From the NCBI RefSeq assembly GCF_000764305.2, contig NW_025936295.1:496001-560000 (forward strand): a stretch of 64,000 nucleotides of DNA, written 5' to 3'. A program made the position numbers and the translations under genes. Below, piece by piece: positions 1 to 13,342 of the stretch (positions are counted from its first letter, which is position 1; each line of letters starts with the position of its first letter). This DNA is from Hyalella azteca. Taxonomy: Eukaryota > Arthropoda > Malacostraca > Amphipoda > Hyalellidae. Under the pieces are notes generated by a model. That model saw only the letters and a program-made list of their open reading frames with translations. It was not told the origin of the DNA and did no database searches.

Positions 1-1774
1 AACATAGTATAAATTTTACTGGAATAATATTTAGATTCTTCTACATATGTGTTATTAAATCTAAGAATGATATTACTGTTGCAAAATTTTTCAATTTTTC
101 GATAGTCATGCACCAGACTGATTTCATTATGCACACAGACTTCTAATGTTTCTCCTGTGGTGACAAGCACCGCTTCACTAAATTCAGTCGTGGATGTTGG
201 CATTCTCATGTGGGCAACACAACTCCCACGCTTCGGTAAAACTCCTTTGTTGTACCGCGGATCCCAACACCTACTCCGCCTCTGATCATCTGGTGCCTTT
301 CAAAGAACATTCTCGGTATAGCTACACCATTCAATATTCAACACTCAAGTTTGAATACGAAAAATGCGCAGATTCTTACATCAACTCATGTGTACAGCTC
401 AAAGAATAAATTATAAAGAGCAGAACGCACTTATAAAAACTCGCTGAACAATTTTTTCGAAATTAATGAAAACTCGGTAAATTTTGTGATGTGATGTTTT
501 GAATAAAATTTTCGCTGATGGAATGATCAACGATGGAAGAAATGTAATTTCAAACAAAATTGCACAAGATCATTTTAGATTACCAATACTAGAGAGCCGT
601 TCGGTACTGTGCATCGCTGCGCAATAATTCCAAAGAATTATCTTGACGCTTGAAGACCGTTTGCTACACTTCAGAATATCCTCACCGACTACAATTTGTC
701 GTGGTTAGAGTCCAACCAAGATTTTGTTTGAATTGTGCTGAATGAAAGAATGTTTCGAGAGCTCTAAGGTGACGACGAAAGATCGAACGTGAACAAAGGG
801 ACAGAAGTACTGCAGTTACGCGAAGGTCAAACAGTTCAAGTGGAATAGTGCGAGAAAATTGAGCCCACTTCTGAGTGTGGGAAGCACCTATTGGATATGT
901 AATACCAATTCAGCCATACGATTACATTATATTGGCTGCCTAGAATCTTTTCCATGAATCGAGCATCAATCCGAAGCAGAATTCAAAGATTTTTTACTTT
1001 TTGGACTTCTGTAATGATAAATATGTTTGCAGGCATGAATAATGTGGTTTAATTCAGTTATCCTGTTAGTTGCTAAGGAATTACGACGAATCATTTAATT
1101 TATTTTTATCCAATTTCCGCACTATAATGTGCGTCATATGCATTTATTTCCCGCGGTTTTGCTTATTCGATACCGTGCATCAATAAGTTAGCTGGGTTTT
1201 ACTTGATAAAGCCAATTGCACATTTCCATCACTAAACTGACAATCCATGGATTCGGCTGCGCGGATTGCAGCGCTGCATGTCAATCCCCGCCGTGCACCG
1301 TAGCTGTTCCTCGCTGAGCGGATTTTGCAATTATCAGGGAACTAATTGGATTAGACGCCTAATGGTTTAGAGATACACTGAGGGGAGCGGGATTCCCTTC
1401 AAGACGACGTACTGTCGATACTCTATTTCTCAACGGTAGACTTAGGGATAATATAGCACCAGTTTGTTGTAAACTTTGCATTATGTGACGTTATTATTTT
1501 TTCATCGTTAAAACGTTGAAAAGATGAGGAATTTCTTCAGGTTTCTTGGGGACTTTTTGTGTTAATAAATCCTTTTATTTATCAATACTTAACTTTGATA
1601 AATCCTTTTGAACGCGATATTATTCCCTAAAATAAAATCTAGTGATAATAAAAATGTGTTTCTCGCCAATGAAACCTTTTACAGTTCGAAAACGTTAATT
1701 ATATTTTTTTTGCTCATCATTACTCTCAAATTTAGGACTTCAATGATGCAATGCAGTTCATGAACTGTCATCAT
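1..1774. other. no gene seen; unique sequence
   Basis: No ORF here looks coding. Mixed-composition sequence at about 1080-1400 contains TAATTG and GGATTA homeodomain-type words near 1340-1360, but nothing distinguishes it from chance. Confidence 0.5.
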
Positions 1775-2005
1775 TATGCAGTATTATGTAGCATTATGTA
1801 GTATTATGCAGCATTATGTAGTATTGTGTAGTATTATGTAGTATTATGTAGTATTATGTATTCATTTTGTATTATTATGTAGTATAATGTAATATTATGT
1901 AGTATTATGTAATTTTATGTAGTATTATGTAGTATTATGTAGTCATTATGTAGTCTTATGTAGCATTATGTAGTATTATTTAGCATTATGTAGTAATATG
2001 TAGTA
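1775..2005. repeat. 10-bp minisatellite (ATTATGTAGT)
   Basis: About 20 imperfect copies of a 10-bp unit run in tandem, with small insertions around 1860-1880. Copy number is likely to vary between individuals. Confidence 0.9.
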
Positions 2006-2705
2006 TTCAAAAATAACGCAATAACGAGCAGACGTTATTACGAGGCGTCAGCTCTGTGCTGACGTGTTTGCATGTTAGGTTTTCTGTTCTATTTTAGGAA
2101 GGCCAATTCCATTCCTCCGCCCCACGGAAAATTAGAATCCGCCCCTTGCGTATGGGGCAAAAACACCGGGATATGTCAGCACGAATAACGAATAATACGA
2201 GTATTATTATATGAATAATTTTTTTAAACAGACAATATTTTTGTTAGTTAGAGTTATTTACTATGTACAAATTCCCTAGCATTGGACTTATTACCCGCGA
2301 TTGCGTTGGATCGCCAACTAAATTATTTGAAAATGTATAGAGAGTAGACTTATACTGAATAAAACACTTAACAACTAAATTCAACTGTTGATGACAGTTG
2401 ATATTTTTTCTGGTTAAAACCTAAATTTCTGGTTGAAGCCTAAATCTAATTTTTTACCGAGTTTTACTGATTTACGTAATGTATCATAAAATCATCGATT
2501 CTCCAAGAAAAAGACACTCGTCTCTAGCTGGAAATCGAAATTAGGAAAATGCCATGGATTATAAATTTTCTGATTTATCAATCTAGTCAATTCACACGGA
2601 GATATGAACGTGTTTAAAAACGCCTGATGGAGCTAAATACTCTGTAAACAAACAATTTCTAGCTTCCCAAGGCTGACTGAGTATAAATCAATAGTGCTGG
2701 CCATC

Positions 2706-3045
2706 TTGAATAAGCATTAACTCAATAGTTATTAGGTTAGACCTAGTTAATTATTATTGTTATTAATAATAATTAGTTATTATTATGTCAGACGTAATAA
2801 TCATAATTATCAGGATAGTTATTAGGTTGGACGTAGTTGGTTGTTATTATTTTCAATAATATTTGGTTATTATTTTGTAAGAGGTAATAATCAAAATTGT
2901 CAGAATAGTTATTAGGTTAGACGTAATTGGTTATTATTATTACATTAGTATTATTAATATTATTATTATTATTATCATTATTATTATTATTATTATTATT
3001 GTTATTATTATTATTATTATTATTATATTATTATTATTATACTTT
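2706..3045. repeat. 91-bp tandem triplicate ending in an ATT microsatellite
   Basis: The motif TAGTTATTAGGTTRGAC recurs near 2725, 2815 and 2906, giving three diverged copies of about 91 bp. From about 2935 the array passes into a nearly pure (ATT)n tract. Confidence 0.8.
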
Positions 3046-3647
3046 TGCATTTTTCCATTGATCATTAAGACAATAGAAATGACGAAATTTTAACTTGTGT
3101 AATTAAGTTTCGTTGAAATAATTATTATTTTCAAATTTGTCTGTTCATACCTTAATTCCCGAGACATTAAATTTGAATTCAGTTTAAATAACTCAAAAAG
3201 AATATTTCACAATTGAATTGTTTAGTACAATTGTTTAATGTACAAGAGGTTGTTTCGAAAAGTTTGGAAATTTTGTCCATGACTCATTTCATTTTAGCAA
3301 CATTTTTCAAATGGTCATTTGGCCAACTGTTGTTTGCTAGAATATTGCTGATAGAACTCAATAACATTTTGAATGCAAACCAAGGTGAAGCCAATATATC
3401 AATTATATTTTGGCTGATAACACTTGATAACACTTATCATGATAAATTTCAATTTTATGGTAGAAGAAGTCAGCGCAAATGATCAAGAAAAGACATGAAA
3501 AAAATGCTGCTTCTCGCCGAATATGTTACATAAACAGCATCGCTTCAATCGAACAGATTTTTTCCTCGATGTCTAATAATTCGTCGATCCATCACCCAAA
3601 ATTGCCCCAAAAATGGAAGTTGTCACGAGCAATCACGCGTCATTCAC

Positions 3648-3675
3648 GAATTGCGTCGTCGGGCTGACGCAATTC
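3648..3675. other. 10-bp perfect inverted repeat
   Basis: GAATTGCGTC at 3648-3657 pairs with GACGCAATTC at 3666-3675 around an 8-nt loop, in a short stretch that is richer in GC than its surroundings. Function unknown. Confidence 0.5.
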
Positions 3676-3846
3676 GGGGTCGTAAATGAGTATTCAATTA
3701 CGAGAAAAAAAATTAATTTGTCCTCTGTTGCTGCCTTCAAATTACATGTTAGCGTTTCCGTCCTCGAGTTCTAAATGATAACAAAGAGGTCTTGCATGTC
3801 AACATCGGCCTTTCACAGCATCCTGTTCTATATAATTTATTTAAAA

Positions 3847-4015
3847 TAATTAGTGCCATGATATGATTTTATTATAAAAAGGCTTGGGGATTTATATATC
3901 ATTCCCATAGTAATTCTGTGTGATTGAATAATTAGTCCCATGTTATGATTTTATTATAAAAAAGGCTTGGGGATTTATATATCATTCCCATATTAATTCT
4001 GTGTGATTGAATTTG
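3847..4015. repeat. 83-bp tandem duplication
   Basis: Two nearly identical units, each containing TTTTATTATAAAAAGGCTTG, lie head to tail. Confidence 0.85.
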
Positions 4016-4435
4016 AATTAGCTCGTTTGGTGATTGCAGTAGATGCATCAAGTCACAAATATTGGTTTAAATCTTTTGAAGATTGTTTCGTCAATCTTTA
4101 AATCCGCGAATAAAAATAGGAGCCTTCATAATATATCATTCATATAAGTAATTCTGATTTAATAATCATATAAGTAATCCTGTTTTAACAGTCTATATAG
4201 AGAAGATCCACTTTCGATTGCACACTACCTCGGCATAGCTTGCGATCATTATATAAGTGGTTTAAAACTGAAAATGTTATAAAATTTAAAATTCGCCAAT
4301 ACGCTCACTCAACAAATACGTCAAAATTCAAATTTTACGTATTATGTATTATTTTGTACAAAAAGCATACTTTTCACATGACCTTTAAATATTACTTATT
4401 CATTTTTATTATATTACTTGCCTTGCATAAAACAT

Positions 4436-4562
4436 CGCCTGCCAACTCTGGTTATGAACTTCCGTACTTAAATTGCATTTACAAATATTTTTTTTAATTA
4501 TTCCCTGCAAACTTTGGTTACGAACTTCCGTAGTTACATTAATTGCATCTCAAAATATTTTT
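4436..4562. repeat. ~64-bp diverged tandem duplication
   Basis: Two units share GAACTTCCGTA and end in a T-rich tract. No coding potential is evident. Confidence 0.65.
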
Positions 4563-5227
4563 TCAGAAATTATTCACAAATTATATCAAACACATAAATG
4601 TTATTTGATAGAAAGAACGTCGCTCGCGTGCTGTTGTAGGTGGCGTTCCACTCACTAAGCCCATAAATGACGACAGTTACTAGAGAGATAACTGATCTCC
4701 GGATCACTAGTGACGTCATAATTAGTTAATTGGCCAGTGGGCTTCATTATAGCTGATCTAAAGAGCGATTAATCATCAGCTTTAATTAGTCACACACCAA
4801 TGATGGTCTATAATATATTCATCTGTTTCGCGTGTTCTTGCGTAATCATAATAAAATAATTTTTTTAGAATTTTTACCTGAAGTGTTTTTTCACGCCCCT
4901 TTATGATATATTTATATATATTATAATATTGGCAGCAGCATTATTACAGTATCTATTAGAAAGACTACTGCTTACCTTTTTTAGTTGTAATCCGGAGGAC
5001 TAATATTCCATTGTATAGAACATCTTTTTTGTTTATTTATCATGTTTGCACATAATCCATTAAATGAAGCAGCGATAAATTTAATCGATTCTATTATAAT
5101 GCTTAGAATGATATTATCCTTGAGAGATAAATTATTCAAGAAAATTGTTGTTGATTCATGGTATTTATTATGCAGAAGCATTCTTGCATTGCACGGCAGA
5201 TATAAACATACGGGATATTGCAGTCTA

Positions 5228-5429
5228 GGGGCCATACTTTCAGAACTCGCTAAGTGAACTTAAGCACTTTTTCTTGTCTATGATTGGTGGATTTTGCTTG
5301 AAAGGCCGTCAATGATTGGCTGATGAACTTACGATCTCTTAACTGTTTTTAAAAGAGTGGCTTGAAAGGCCGTCAATGATTGGCTGATGAACTTACGATC
5401 TCTTAACTTTTTTTGAAAGTATGGGCCCA
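5228..5429 (+). mobile_element. MITE-like element, copy 1
   Basis: The element begins GGGGCCATACTTTCAGAACT and ends TTTTGAAAGTATGGGCCC, forming terminal inverted repeats. It has no coding capacity. A 60-odd-bp internal segment (GGCTTGAAAGGCCGTCAATG onward) is duplicated. A second copy in the opposite orientation lies at 35972-36121. The ends resemble the CAGGGG ends of hAT elements, but no clear target-site duplication is visible, so the superfamily is uncertain. Confidence 0.8.
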
Positions 5430-5568
5430 GGAGGATTATTTCCCATCCGCGCCTTTTCGCATGTAAAATACATAAATTATATATTTAGTTGATTTTCAGT
5501 TCATTAATGTTTTATAGGAACAATGAAGCAAATAAGAGCGTCATTTTACAGCACAGTGAAGACGATAA

Positions 5569-6333
5569 CAGCAGTGACTGCACAGCCGTGGCGGTAACAG
5601 CAGTGACTGTACAGCCGTGGCGGTAACAGCAGTGACTGCACAGCTGTGGCGGTAACAGCAGTGACTGCACAGCCGTGGCGGTAACAGCAGTGACTGCACA
5701 GCCGTGGCGGTAACAGCAGTGACTGCACAGCTGTGGCGGTAACAGCAGTGACTGCACAGCAGTGGCGGTAACAGCAGTGACTGCACAGCAGTGACTGCAC
5801 AGCAGTGACTGCACAGCAGTGACTGCACAGCAGTGACTGCACAGCAGTGACTGCACAGCAGTGACTGCACAGCAGTGACTGCACAGCAGTGACTGCACAG
5901 CAGTGACTGCACAGCAGTGACTGCACAGCAGTGACTGCACAGCAGTGACTGCACAGCAGTGACTGCACAGCAGTGACTGCACAGCAGTGACTGCACAGCA
6001 GTGACTGCACAGCAGTGACTGCACAGCAGTGACTGCACAGCAGTGACTGCACAGCAGTGACTGCACAGCAGTGACTGCACAGCAGTGACTGCACAGCAGT
6101 GACTGCACAGCAGTGACTGCACAGCAGTGACTGCACAGCAGTGACTGCACAGCAGTGACTGCACAGCAGTGACTGCACAGCAGTGACTGCACAGCAGTGA
6201 CTGCACAGCAGTGACTGCACAGCAGTGACTGCACAGCAGTGACTGCACAGCAGTGACTGCACAGCAGTGACTGCACAGCAGTGACTGCACAGCAGTGACT
6301 GCACAGCAGTGACTGCACAGCAGTGACTGTACA
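5569..6333. repeat. 29-bp array grading into a 14-bp satellite
   Basis: About seven 29-bp units (CAGCAGTGACTGCACAGCYG plus TGGCGGTAA) at 5569-5771 are followed by about 40 nearly perfect copies of the 14-bp unit GTGACTGCACAGCA. The 14-bp unit is the first half of the 29-bp unit, so one array probably arose from the other. All three minus-strand frames are open because 14 is not a multiple of 3 and the unit contains no stop; the resulting 260-300 codon ORFs are not genes. Confidence 0.95.
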
Positions 6334-6475
6334 GCAAAGAAGTTAGCAGCGGACAAAATGTAGCGCGAAGTATCGGCTAATCCTTCAAGTTTGCGTCGGA
6401 GGAAACAAGTTGACTGAGCAGAGTCTCTCAATATTCTTCTGTGGCTGCCGGGTTTGCGGGTGACGGGGTCTCTTA

Positions 6476-6578
6476 AAATTAGGGCCGGATCAGAGCCGGC
6501 CAGCCGCCGGCAACCGATGATGCGGCCAGAATTAGGGCCGGATCAGAGCCGGCCAGCGATGATGCGGCCAGAATTAGC
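6476..6578. repeat. GC-rich ~52-bp tandem duplication
   Basis: AGGGCCGGATCAGAGCCGGC occurs twice, each followed by GATGATGCGGCCAGAATTAG. It contains internal inverted GGCCGG words. Confidence 0.75.
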
Positions 6579-7253
6579 AAGGCGGTCGCAGAGTTACGGA
6601 TATACATCACGTCTGAACCACAGAAATTACGTAATATTTCAAGAGTCGCAGGAAGCAGCCATGATCATCGGGCCGACGTTCGGGTCATCAAGCAACATGA
6701 GCAAGACAATGTAGCCATATTATTTTAAATAAATTAATTATTAATGACAGATTTTTGAATAAAGTTTAAAATTTATGGTTCAAAAAAGATAGTTCTCTCA
6801 TGAACACTATGAATTAATTTTAAACGTTTCGGAGCAAAAATTTTGGAACCAGGGATCGTAATTATATTTAAAAAATCAAACCTCTAATGTAAACTCAAAC
6901 ATTTTACCTGCTATAGGTTACCTTATTATCATACTGGGGAGGCATGCTTGAAAAATATGTCGATCTTTCGTCCGGTTCGTCGTTTAAGTTTCCACGTGGA
7001 CGTCTTCATCGAAGTAAAGGGATTGCAGCGAGTGCAGAACACGCCATAGGTCAATCAATCATCTTCAAAACATTAGCAATCTCGCTCACCGCCTCCAGCA
7101 ATTGCAGCAATCCAGAGTACTCAGTAGCGATTGTGGTATAAATCTGGCATGCCTGTAATATGTCAGCTTTAATTGTCAGATATTATGTGTTTTTTTTATA
7201 ACTCACGTAGGATTGTCATGATTTTATACCACATGCATTGTTTATAAGATATA

Positions 7254-7460
7254 TTCACTCAAATTAATACTGCGTGTTTTTTTTCTAAGGGTGATTGTCA
7301 TAAGAATAATAAATCGAAATATTTTTTTCACTCGCAATTTTTATACGAAATTTATTCATATTCACTCAAATTAATACTGCGAATTCTTCTCTAGGAGTCA
7401 TTGTCATAAGAATAATAAATCGAAATAACTTTTCGCTAGCAATTTTTCAACGAAATTTAT
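7254..7460. repeat. ~107-bp tandem duplication
   Basis: TTCACTCAAATTAATACTGC recurs at 7254 and 7361, each followed by GTCATAAGAATAATAAATCG. Confidence 0.8.
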
Positions 7461-7696
7461 TGATCTAAAAAGAATAAATGACTATTAATGCACAAAATAT
7501 TGTCATTCAACAAAATGGGTTCACAAATCCATTGTCTGTAAAAGAAATAGATCCCAGGAAAGACAGAGGTCGCGTCGGCTACGGTGGAGCTTCCATCTTT
7601 GCCCTCAAGTCTCGGATGCACGCCTGTAATTTGCGGACAATCATGTGTCATTGACGGCGATATTCCGGCATTTTGTGCTGCCTCGGCCGCAGTGTT

Positions 7697-8335
7697 CTGT
7701 GATCTGCCATTGGTGATGACGATTGTTTCCACGAATGTCGATAACATGGACATCGAACTTTTAGTCGTATGAACAGAGATGGTAACGATTAAAATCAGTA
7801 CGATTTGCCTGAGTGAATAACGATCTGCCATTGGTGATGACGATTGTTTCCACGAATGTCGGCAACATGGACATCGAACTTTTTAGTCGTATTGGCAGAA
7901 ATTTTAACGATTAAAATCAATACGCTTGCGTGAGTGTAAAACGATCTGCCATTGGTGATGACGATTGTTTCCACGAATGTCGGCAACATGGACATCGAAC
8001 TTTTTAATCGTGTAAGCAGAAATTTCAACGATTAAAATCAGTACGATTTGACTGAGTGAATAACGATCTGCCATTGGTGATGACGATTGTTTCCACGAAT
8101 GTCGGCAACATGGACATCGAACTTTTTAGTCGTATGAGCAGAAAATTTAAGGATTAAAATCAATACAATTTTGCCAGAGTGTATAACGATCTGCTATTCG
8201 CGGTGCCGAATGTTTACACGATTGTCGACAACATCGCATAGAACTTTTAATCGCGTAAGCAGAAATTTCAACGAATGAAATCAGTACGATTGTGCCGTTA
8301 TGTTCTGCGATCCGCCATTAGTGATGTAAATTGTT
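7697..8335. repeat. ~122-bp minisatellite, five to six units
   Basis: Units start near 7700, 7822, 7945, 8066 and 8187, with a decayed one near 8308. Each carries GATCTGCCATTGGTGATGAC and ACATGGACATCGAACTTTT. Minus-strand ORFs of 77 and 124 codons here merely translate the repeat. Confidence 0.9.
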
Positions 8336-11300
8336 TTCACGATAACATGGACGAAGTACTTCTTTTGTTTTCATAAGTCTGTATTTCAACCTTAAAATAA
8401 TAATAAAATTATTAGTACAATTCAATCTGCAATCCAGAACTATTTTTCGTCTGTGAATCATTTTTATTTTTAATTCTGCGCCCCTGTCAAATCTAATGGA
8501 TATCACTAAAAATTCTATTAGTTTTCTAATTGACGGAAAGAATAAATTAGAAATTAAACACCTATGCGTACAAACTATTTTGACTCTTCACCAAATTACG
8601 TACAAAGGTTTAATATTATAATATGATCTATTATAATCACCTACAAAACTGAAAAATATATTTTGGAAACTAATAGCAACGCATTGTTGATCGTAAATAG
8701 TTCAACTTTCAAATATCAGCAATAAAATCAAATTCTAATTTAGTGCCCTGAACTTCAACATGTAAATAGAACCTTAAAGCCTCAACTGTAAGTCTTTTAA
8801 ATGCACAGAACTTGCAGATCATGTAGACGACCCTGCAATAAAAAACATGTATAATGAATAAATTCTTTGAAAGCTTTATCGCTCGTCTAGATCATTGCGA
8901 TAGAAAGAAAGAAAAAATCGTTTTAAGAGTCGTCTCGAAAGATTCTTTTCATCATTATCTCCCTAAAACCAATTACATAAAACGATCCAACACGGTAATG
9001 ATCCATGCTTTTTATTTTAGCTTGCCTTCAAATGGGTATCTGGGATAGAAGTTGTCAAAAAAAATGAACTTGCGTGTTTTGGCCGACAGACAAATAGACA
9101 GACGATAGACAGAGTACGTACGGACGTCAGACACAGACAGACAGACTACGGACAGACGTCGGACAGGCACGTACCAGTCTATATGGACAGACACTGAACG
9201 AAAATTTTACAGACTACATCCAGATAGCAGCTACACGACAGACAGCATGACGACCTGTGCAAATCTCGTCATACTGAACCTCTTTCACCTTGACTGCGGC
9301 CAATCTTGAACTGAAGCAAATAAATTTGCGATGAATAAGTGGTTTTAAATCTATATTCACGAGCCAGGTTCGTGTGTTTCCACAATGACAGGTTTAAATT
9401 TGCAAGCGCATCATAAAAGCCATTGATGAGGCACAAATTAGCACAAAAATTACATACGTGAAGTTAAAATGTAATTAGGGTTACATTTTAAGACATGAAT
9501 ATCTTAACAGCGCACATACAAACTCTAACAATAATTTACAGGTAAAAAGGCTATCAGTCTTGCCAAAATTCAACGTCAATAATTTAGGAATTTATTTAAA
9601 AAATAGTTATCCTTCATTTAGCAAATGTGGAAATATTATGATATGCGCTATTCACGTAGAATATTCGTAACAAAACTATGAGATTATATTATAGATTAAA
9701 ATTCATATAGCCTAAATGATATTATATATTGCTGCAAAAAAGATATGAATTCATTGCTCTGTGTCTTATTTACCACAGCGAGCTGTAAAGTTGTCGTTCC
9801 CTCGGTGTAACTTGTCGATAACAAAAGAGATGGCGAGCGTATAAATATTTGCTTCCAATTTTTAATAGCACCCTCTACGACAAACAAGCTCCCCTGTGTC
9901 GATTTTGCTTATGTAAACAAGTTATTTGTACAAACTAAATAAACTTTGAATGGTCGCGTTTATGGTGTGTACAAATCTTATCTTTATTGCATGCGCTCAA
10001 CAGAATACGATCAAAGGCTTTCAATGATAATAATATAATGATTTATGATTTGAACAATAATAGAATGATGTTAAAAATTCACACGGCGAATAATCGATGA
10101 AACTATATAGGCTGAGAAATCATTCCTCAATATCTTCCAGTTTTTTTTAATACAGTTCAAGTTTATAAGACTTAATACTAACTCTCGGAAAATGTTTCTG
10201 CAAGTGATGGCAATAAACATACTAATTAAAATCATCTCTACAAATTTCCCCGAATAAGGGAATTCCTTTTAAAATTATTCCACTAGGAATTATGTGAACA
10301 TTCCACTAGAAATATTTCTATTAATCCAAATTACTTTAATCGACAATTGAATTTCTAAACGTACATAAGTTAATGCTTCAAAAAATTTTTACTTCGTGCA
10401 GAAGGCTTCAATATTTTTTAAAAATTCAAAAAGATTGAAAAGAATCATGTTTCTGAATGAACTAAGAACTATATAATAATATAATGTTTCTCCGGTTAAG
10501 TAATGAGCTATCAGGAAGAAAACCGGGCGCCAGGCTGTGAGAAGGGAGAAGAAGCGGCAGCTTCTATCGCGTCGTGACACACTATATTCGAGCGCGTCTT
10601 GACGATAAGCAACTAATGAATATGTTTGACTCCGAATTATTGCACTCGAGTATCGTGGAAGTCGAGAGAGAGAGCCTCGATTTGTCTTCTTCCCGTGCCG
10701 GTAATAAGCGAGGAGCAAAATCTGCATCTCACGATCCCGTCATGCCGTCTCTGAAGCCGCTCGATTGCGCTGGCTTGGAGCATTCGACCCTTTTTCTTGA
10801 ACTAATATCGGCTGATACGAAATTTAATTTATGGTATTTTCTGTGAATTTTCAGCCCAATTTACCAACCATTCATATTTTGCTCATCTTTTAAGTTGCAA
10901 GTAGCCAGCGTGTTAAGTAAAACCAAACAATTTTTAATGGCAATTATATATAAAGTAATAGCTGTGTCGAGCTTCGCGAGTAAAATGTTAAACATATTTT
11001 ATTTAGTGAGGAATAGTTTTGGAGTTTTTCCAGCTTTCATCACGACGTTTCATTCACTAAGCACATCGTATAATCTGGTGTTTCTTCATTCACGATAACT
11101 GAAAATTTGAGGCCGTGTTCACCCGGTGCCAGGTTAGCCTCACATCCAAAGTGTCTTCATGCACAACGACATTTCTTAAGGCATTTGTTGCCAAAAGATT
11201 CAACGAAACGCACCAAGTCAGATGGCTTAAGCTAGAGCCCGTGTATCCTTCAAGACGGGAACCCATCAAGTGATAAATCCCGATGTATTTCACTTACCTC

Positions 11301-13342
11301 GTCTTGTTTAACGCTATTCTGACGGTCAAGAGTTTTCTCTAGAATCACGGGCTCTTCCATAACCACTGCAGCACGACTTTTATAACCACGATGAAGAAGA
11401 TGTAGAGCTGTGGGGAGTTGCCGAATGTCCCAGTGGTTCTTGGAGACCTCGCACAATGCGTGTGTTTGCTATTTTTGATGTCAAGGCTTTAGGTGTGAGG
11501 TACGAGTTTTATTATCCGTACGCAAGAGTGCAACGAGGTGTGTATCTCAGACGTCACTATTTTGGAAACCTGCTGCATGGATTCATTGTTCAAAAATAAC
11601 ATGCTGCGGTGCAGGACGATTTTATGGGAAGTATTTGAATGTGTTTCAGTGTATCAGTAATTTAACAATTCAATGTGTTCTCTGATATGAGAACACATTG
11701 AAGATAATGTACATTGTTTCGTTGCAAAGTTCGCTATTTTATATGTACCTCTGTTTGGAGTATGGTAAGTTATTATCCAGCATTAAGTCCTATTTCGTAT
11801 TTCAGTGAAAAATTAACAGAATTTCCAATGCCTTAACTCTACTGTCTGTAACATTTAAGCAAGCTATTTCTAAGATGATCTTAGCTTTCAGCATGAGCTT
11901 TAACGATGTCCTTATTGAGAGATTTTGCTTAGCATGGTGAGTGCTGAACACCCGACGAAGTTTTATGCTCTATTTCATGATAGAACGACCAAGACTCTCA
12001 AAAAGCCTTAGCACTGCCCTACACGACATGAAAGCCTATAAAAGCATGTAAGAGGTATAAAGCCAAGTCATAGGCCGATAGCTAACTCAAGTAAATTGAT
12101 AGTTAGTGCTTCAGAGAGCGCCAAGCTTCACTCTGTCTGCACACTCAAAATCTAACTCAGTTTCCCCCAAAGAAGCTACAGCTTCGTTTCGGTCATCGTA
12201 AAATAAGTCACGTTTCTTATCAGAGAAACGAAGTCTTTCAACGCTCTTCAGCTAACTATGTCATTCATTAATACTGATCAGTACCTAATTCATACACGCA
12301 TTGATTCCTTCATTGAGCATTTTCTATATGCAAATACATTTTACAGTGTAATCCCCGTATCTCTCGGTAAGGTAATCCGTCTGTCTCGTTCATGTTATTT
12401 TCATGAATGCGAAATTCATTTCATTGTGGAATGTTATTGAATAGATAGTTCTTAATAACCTATAATGGGTAAACGCTGGTATGAATGCACCGTGTTTAAA
12501 TAATTTAAAGTCTAACCGTTCGTTATGCAAGTCATTGAGCTTTGCTTCCAATAAAATAGTCTATTATAAAACAATTTCCGGACGAGCCGTGAAGAATACC
12601 TTTCAATTCTCTAATTTCCAGTTCAACTTCACTAAACCTATTGCTTTCATATTCTCATGTCAATTTATCGGGCTATTAGCCATCTGTTCACTAAAAATGT
12701 GTGTGATCATTACTCATTTCTTTCGTCAGTCTCATCTCCAGCTCGGGCACATAATGGTTCCCTGTTGGGCACCCACTGGGCTCTACAAGATACCCTACTG
12801 AGCTCATGCTCGATCCAATACCCTTTTAAACGGAATAGAGACACTCCCCAGTGATCAACCCGCAGCGATCACTCTTGAGACCCACGGTCTGTACCAACAT
12901 TTCGTTCCGATTCAAAGCATGTTGGCCTTGTGATTGTATTAGAGATTCGCTAAGCAATGAGCAGTTCCGAGTAGAGTTGATGGCTGTATTAAAGGTTTTA
13001 TTAAGTGAATAGCACCGAGTGGATGCTCATTTAACAGTGGGATGGAATACAGTTTATCCCCAGGATAGTGTGCACGAGATGCCCAGATGGAATCGCGTCG
13101 TGCGTGAAGGATGCAGAGATGGGACGTAATTCCATTTTACGCTTTAGCCGGAATGCGCGGAAACTCTCGGTTTAAAGCATTCCATGTGAAACTTTTCGGA
13201 ACCAGAATAATTTTTTTTACTTCCTGTTTGCTTCTCATGTGATTAAGAATGCATGGCTGATGACTTTTATTTTGTCCCATGCTTTTGAGTTTTTTCATCA
13301 AGTAGTTCTTGAAGATGCGCACATATGTATATGCAGCTCATA
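8336..13342. other. no gene recognised; one weak exon-like segment
   Basis: Apart from a GACA/GACG-rich stretch at about 9070-9200 and a hairpin at 11669-11702 I see no structured feature. A minus-strand open segment ending at 11298 before a perfect GAG/GTAAGT donor (residues ending NSVKQDE) is the only coding-like piece; it has no convincing acceptor and no recognisable family. Confidence 0.4.
11669..11702. other. 14-bp perfect stem-loop
   Basis: TTCAATGTGTTCTC pairs perfectly with GAGAACACATTGAA around the 6-nt loop TGATAT. It is shorter than a typical microRNA precursor. Confidence 0.6.

Noticed and set aside
5512..6431. Three overlapping minus-strand ORFs of 263-296 codons rich in Cys, Leu, Val and Gln
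   Set aside because: They are translations of the 14-bp and 29-bp repeats in all three frames; no start context, composition or homology supports a protein.
7457..8028. Minus ORFs with repeated STFVETIVITNGRS segments
   Set aside because: These are frames through the 122-bp tandem array, not a gene family.
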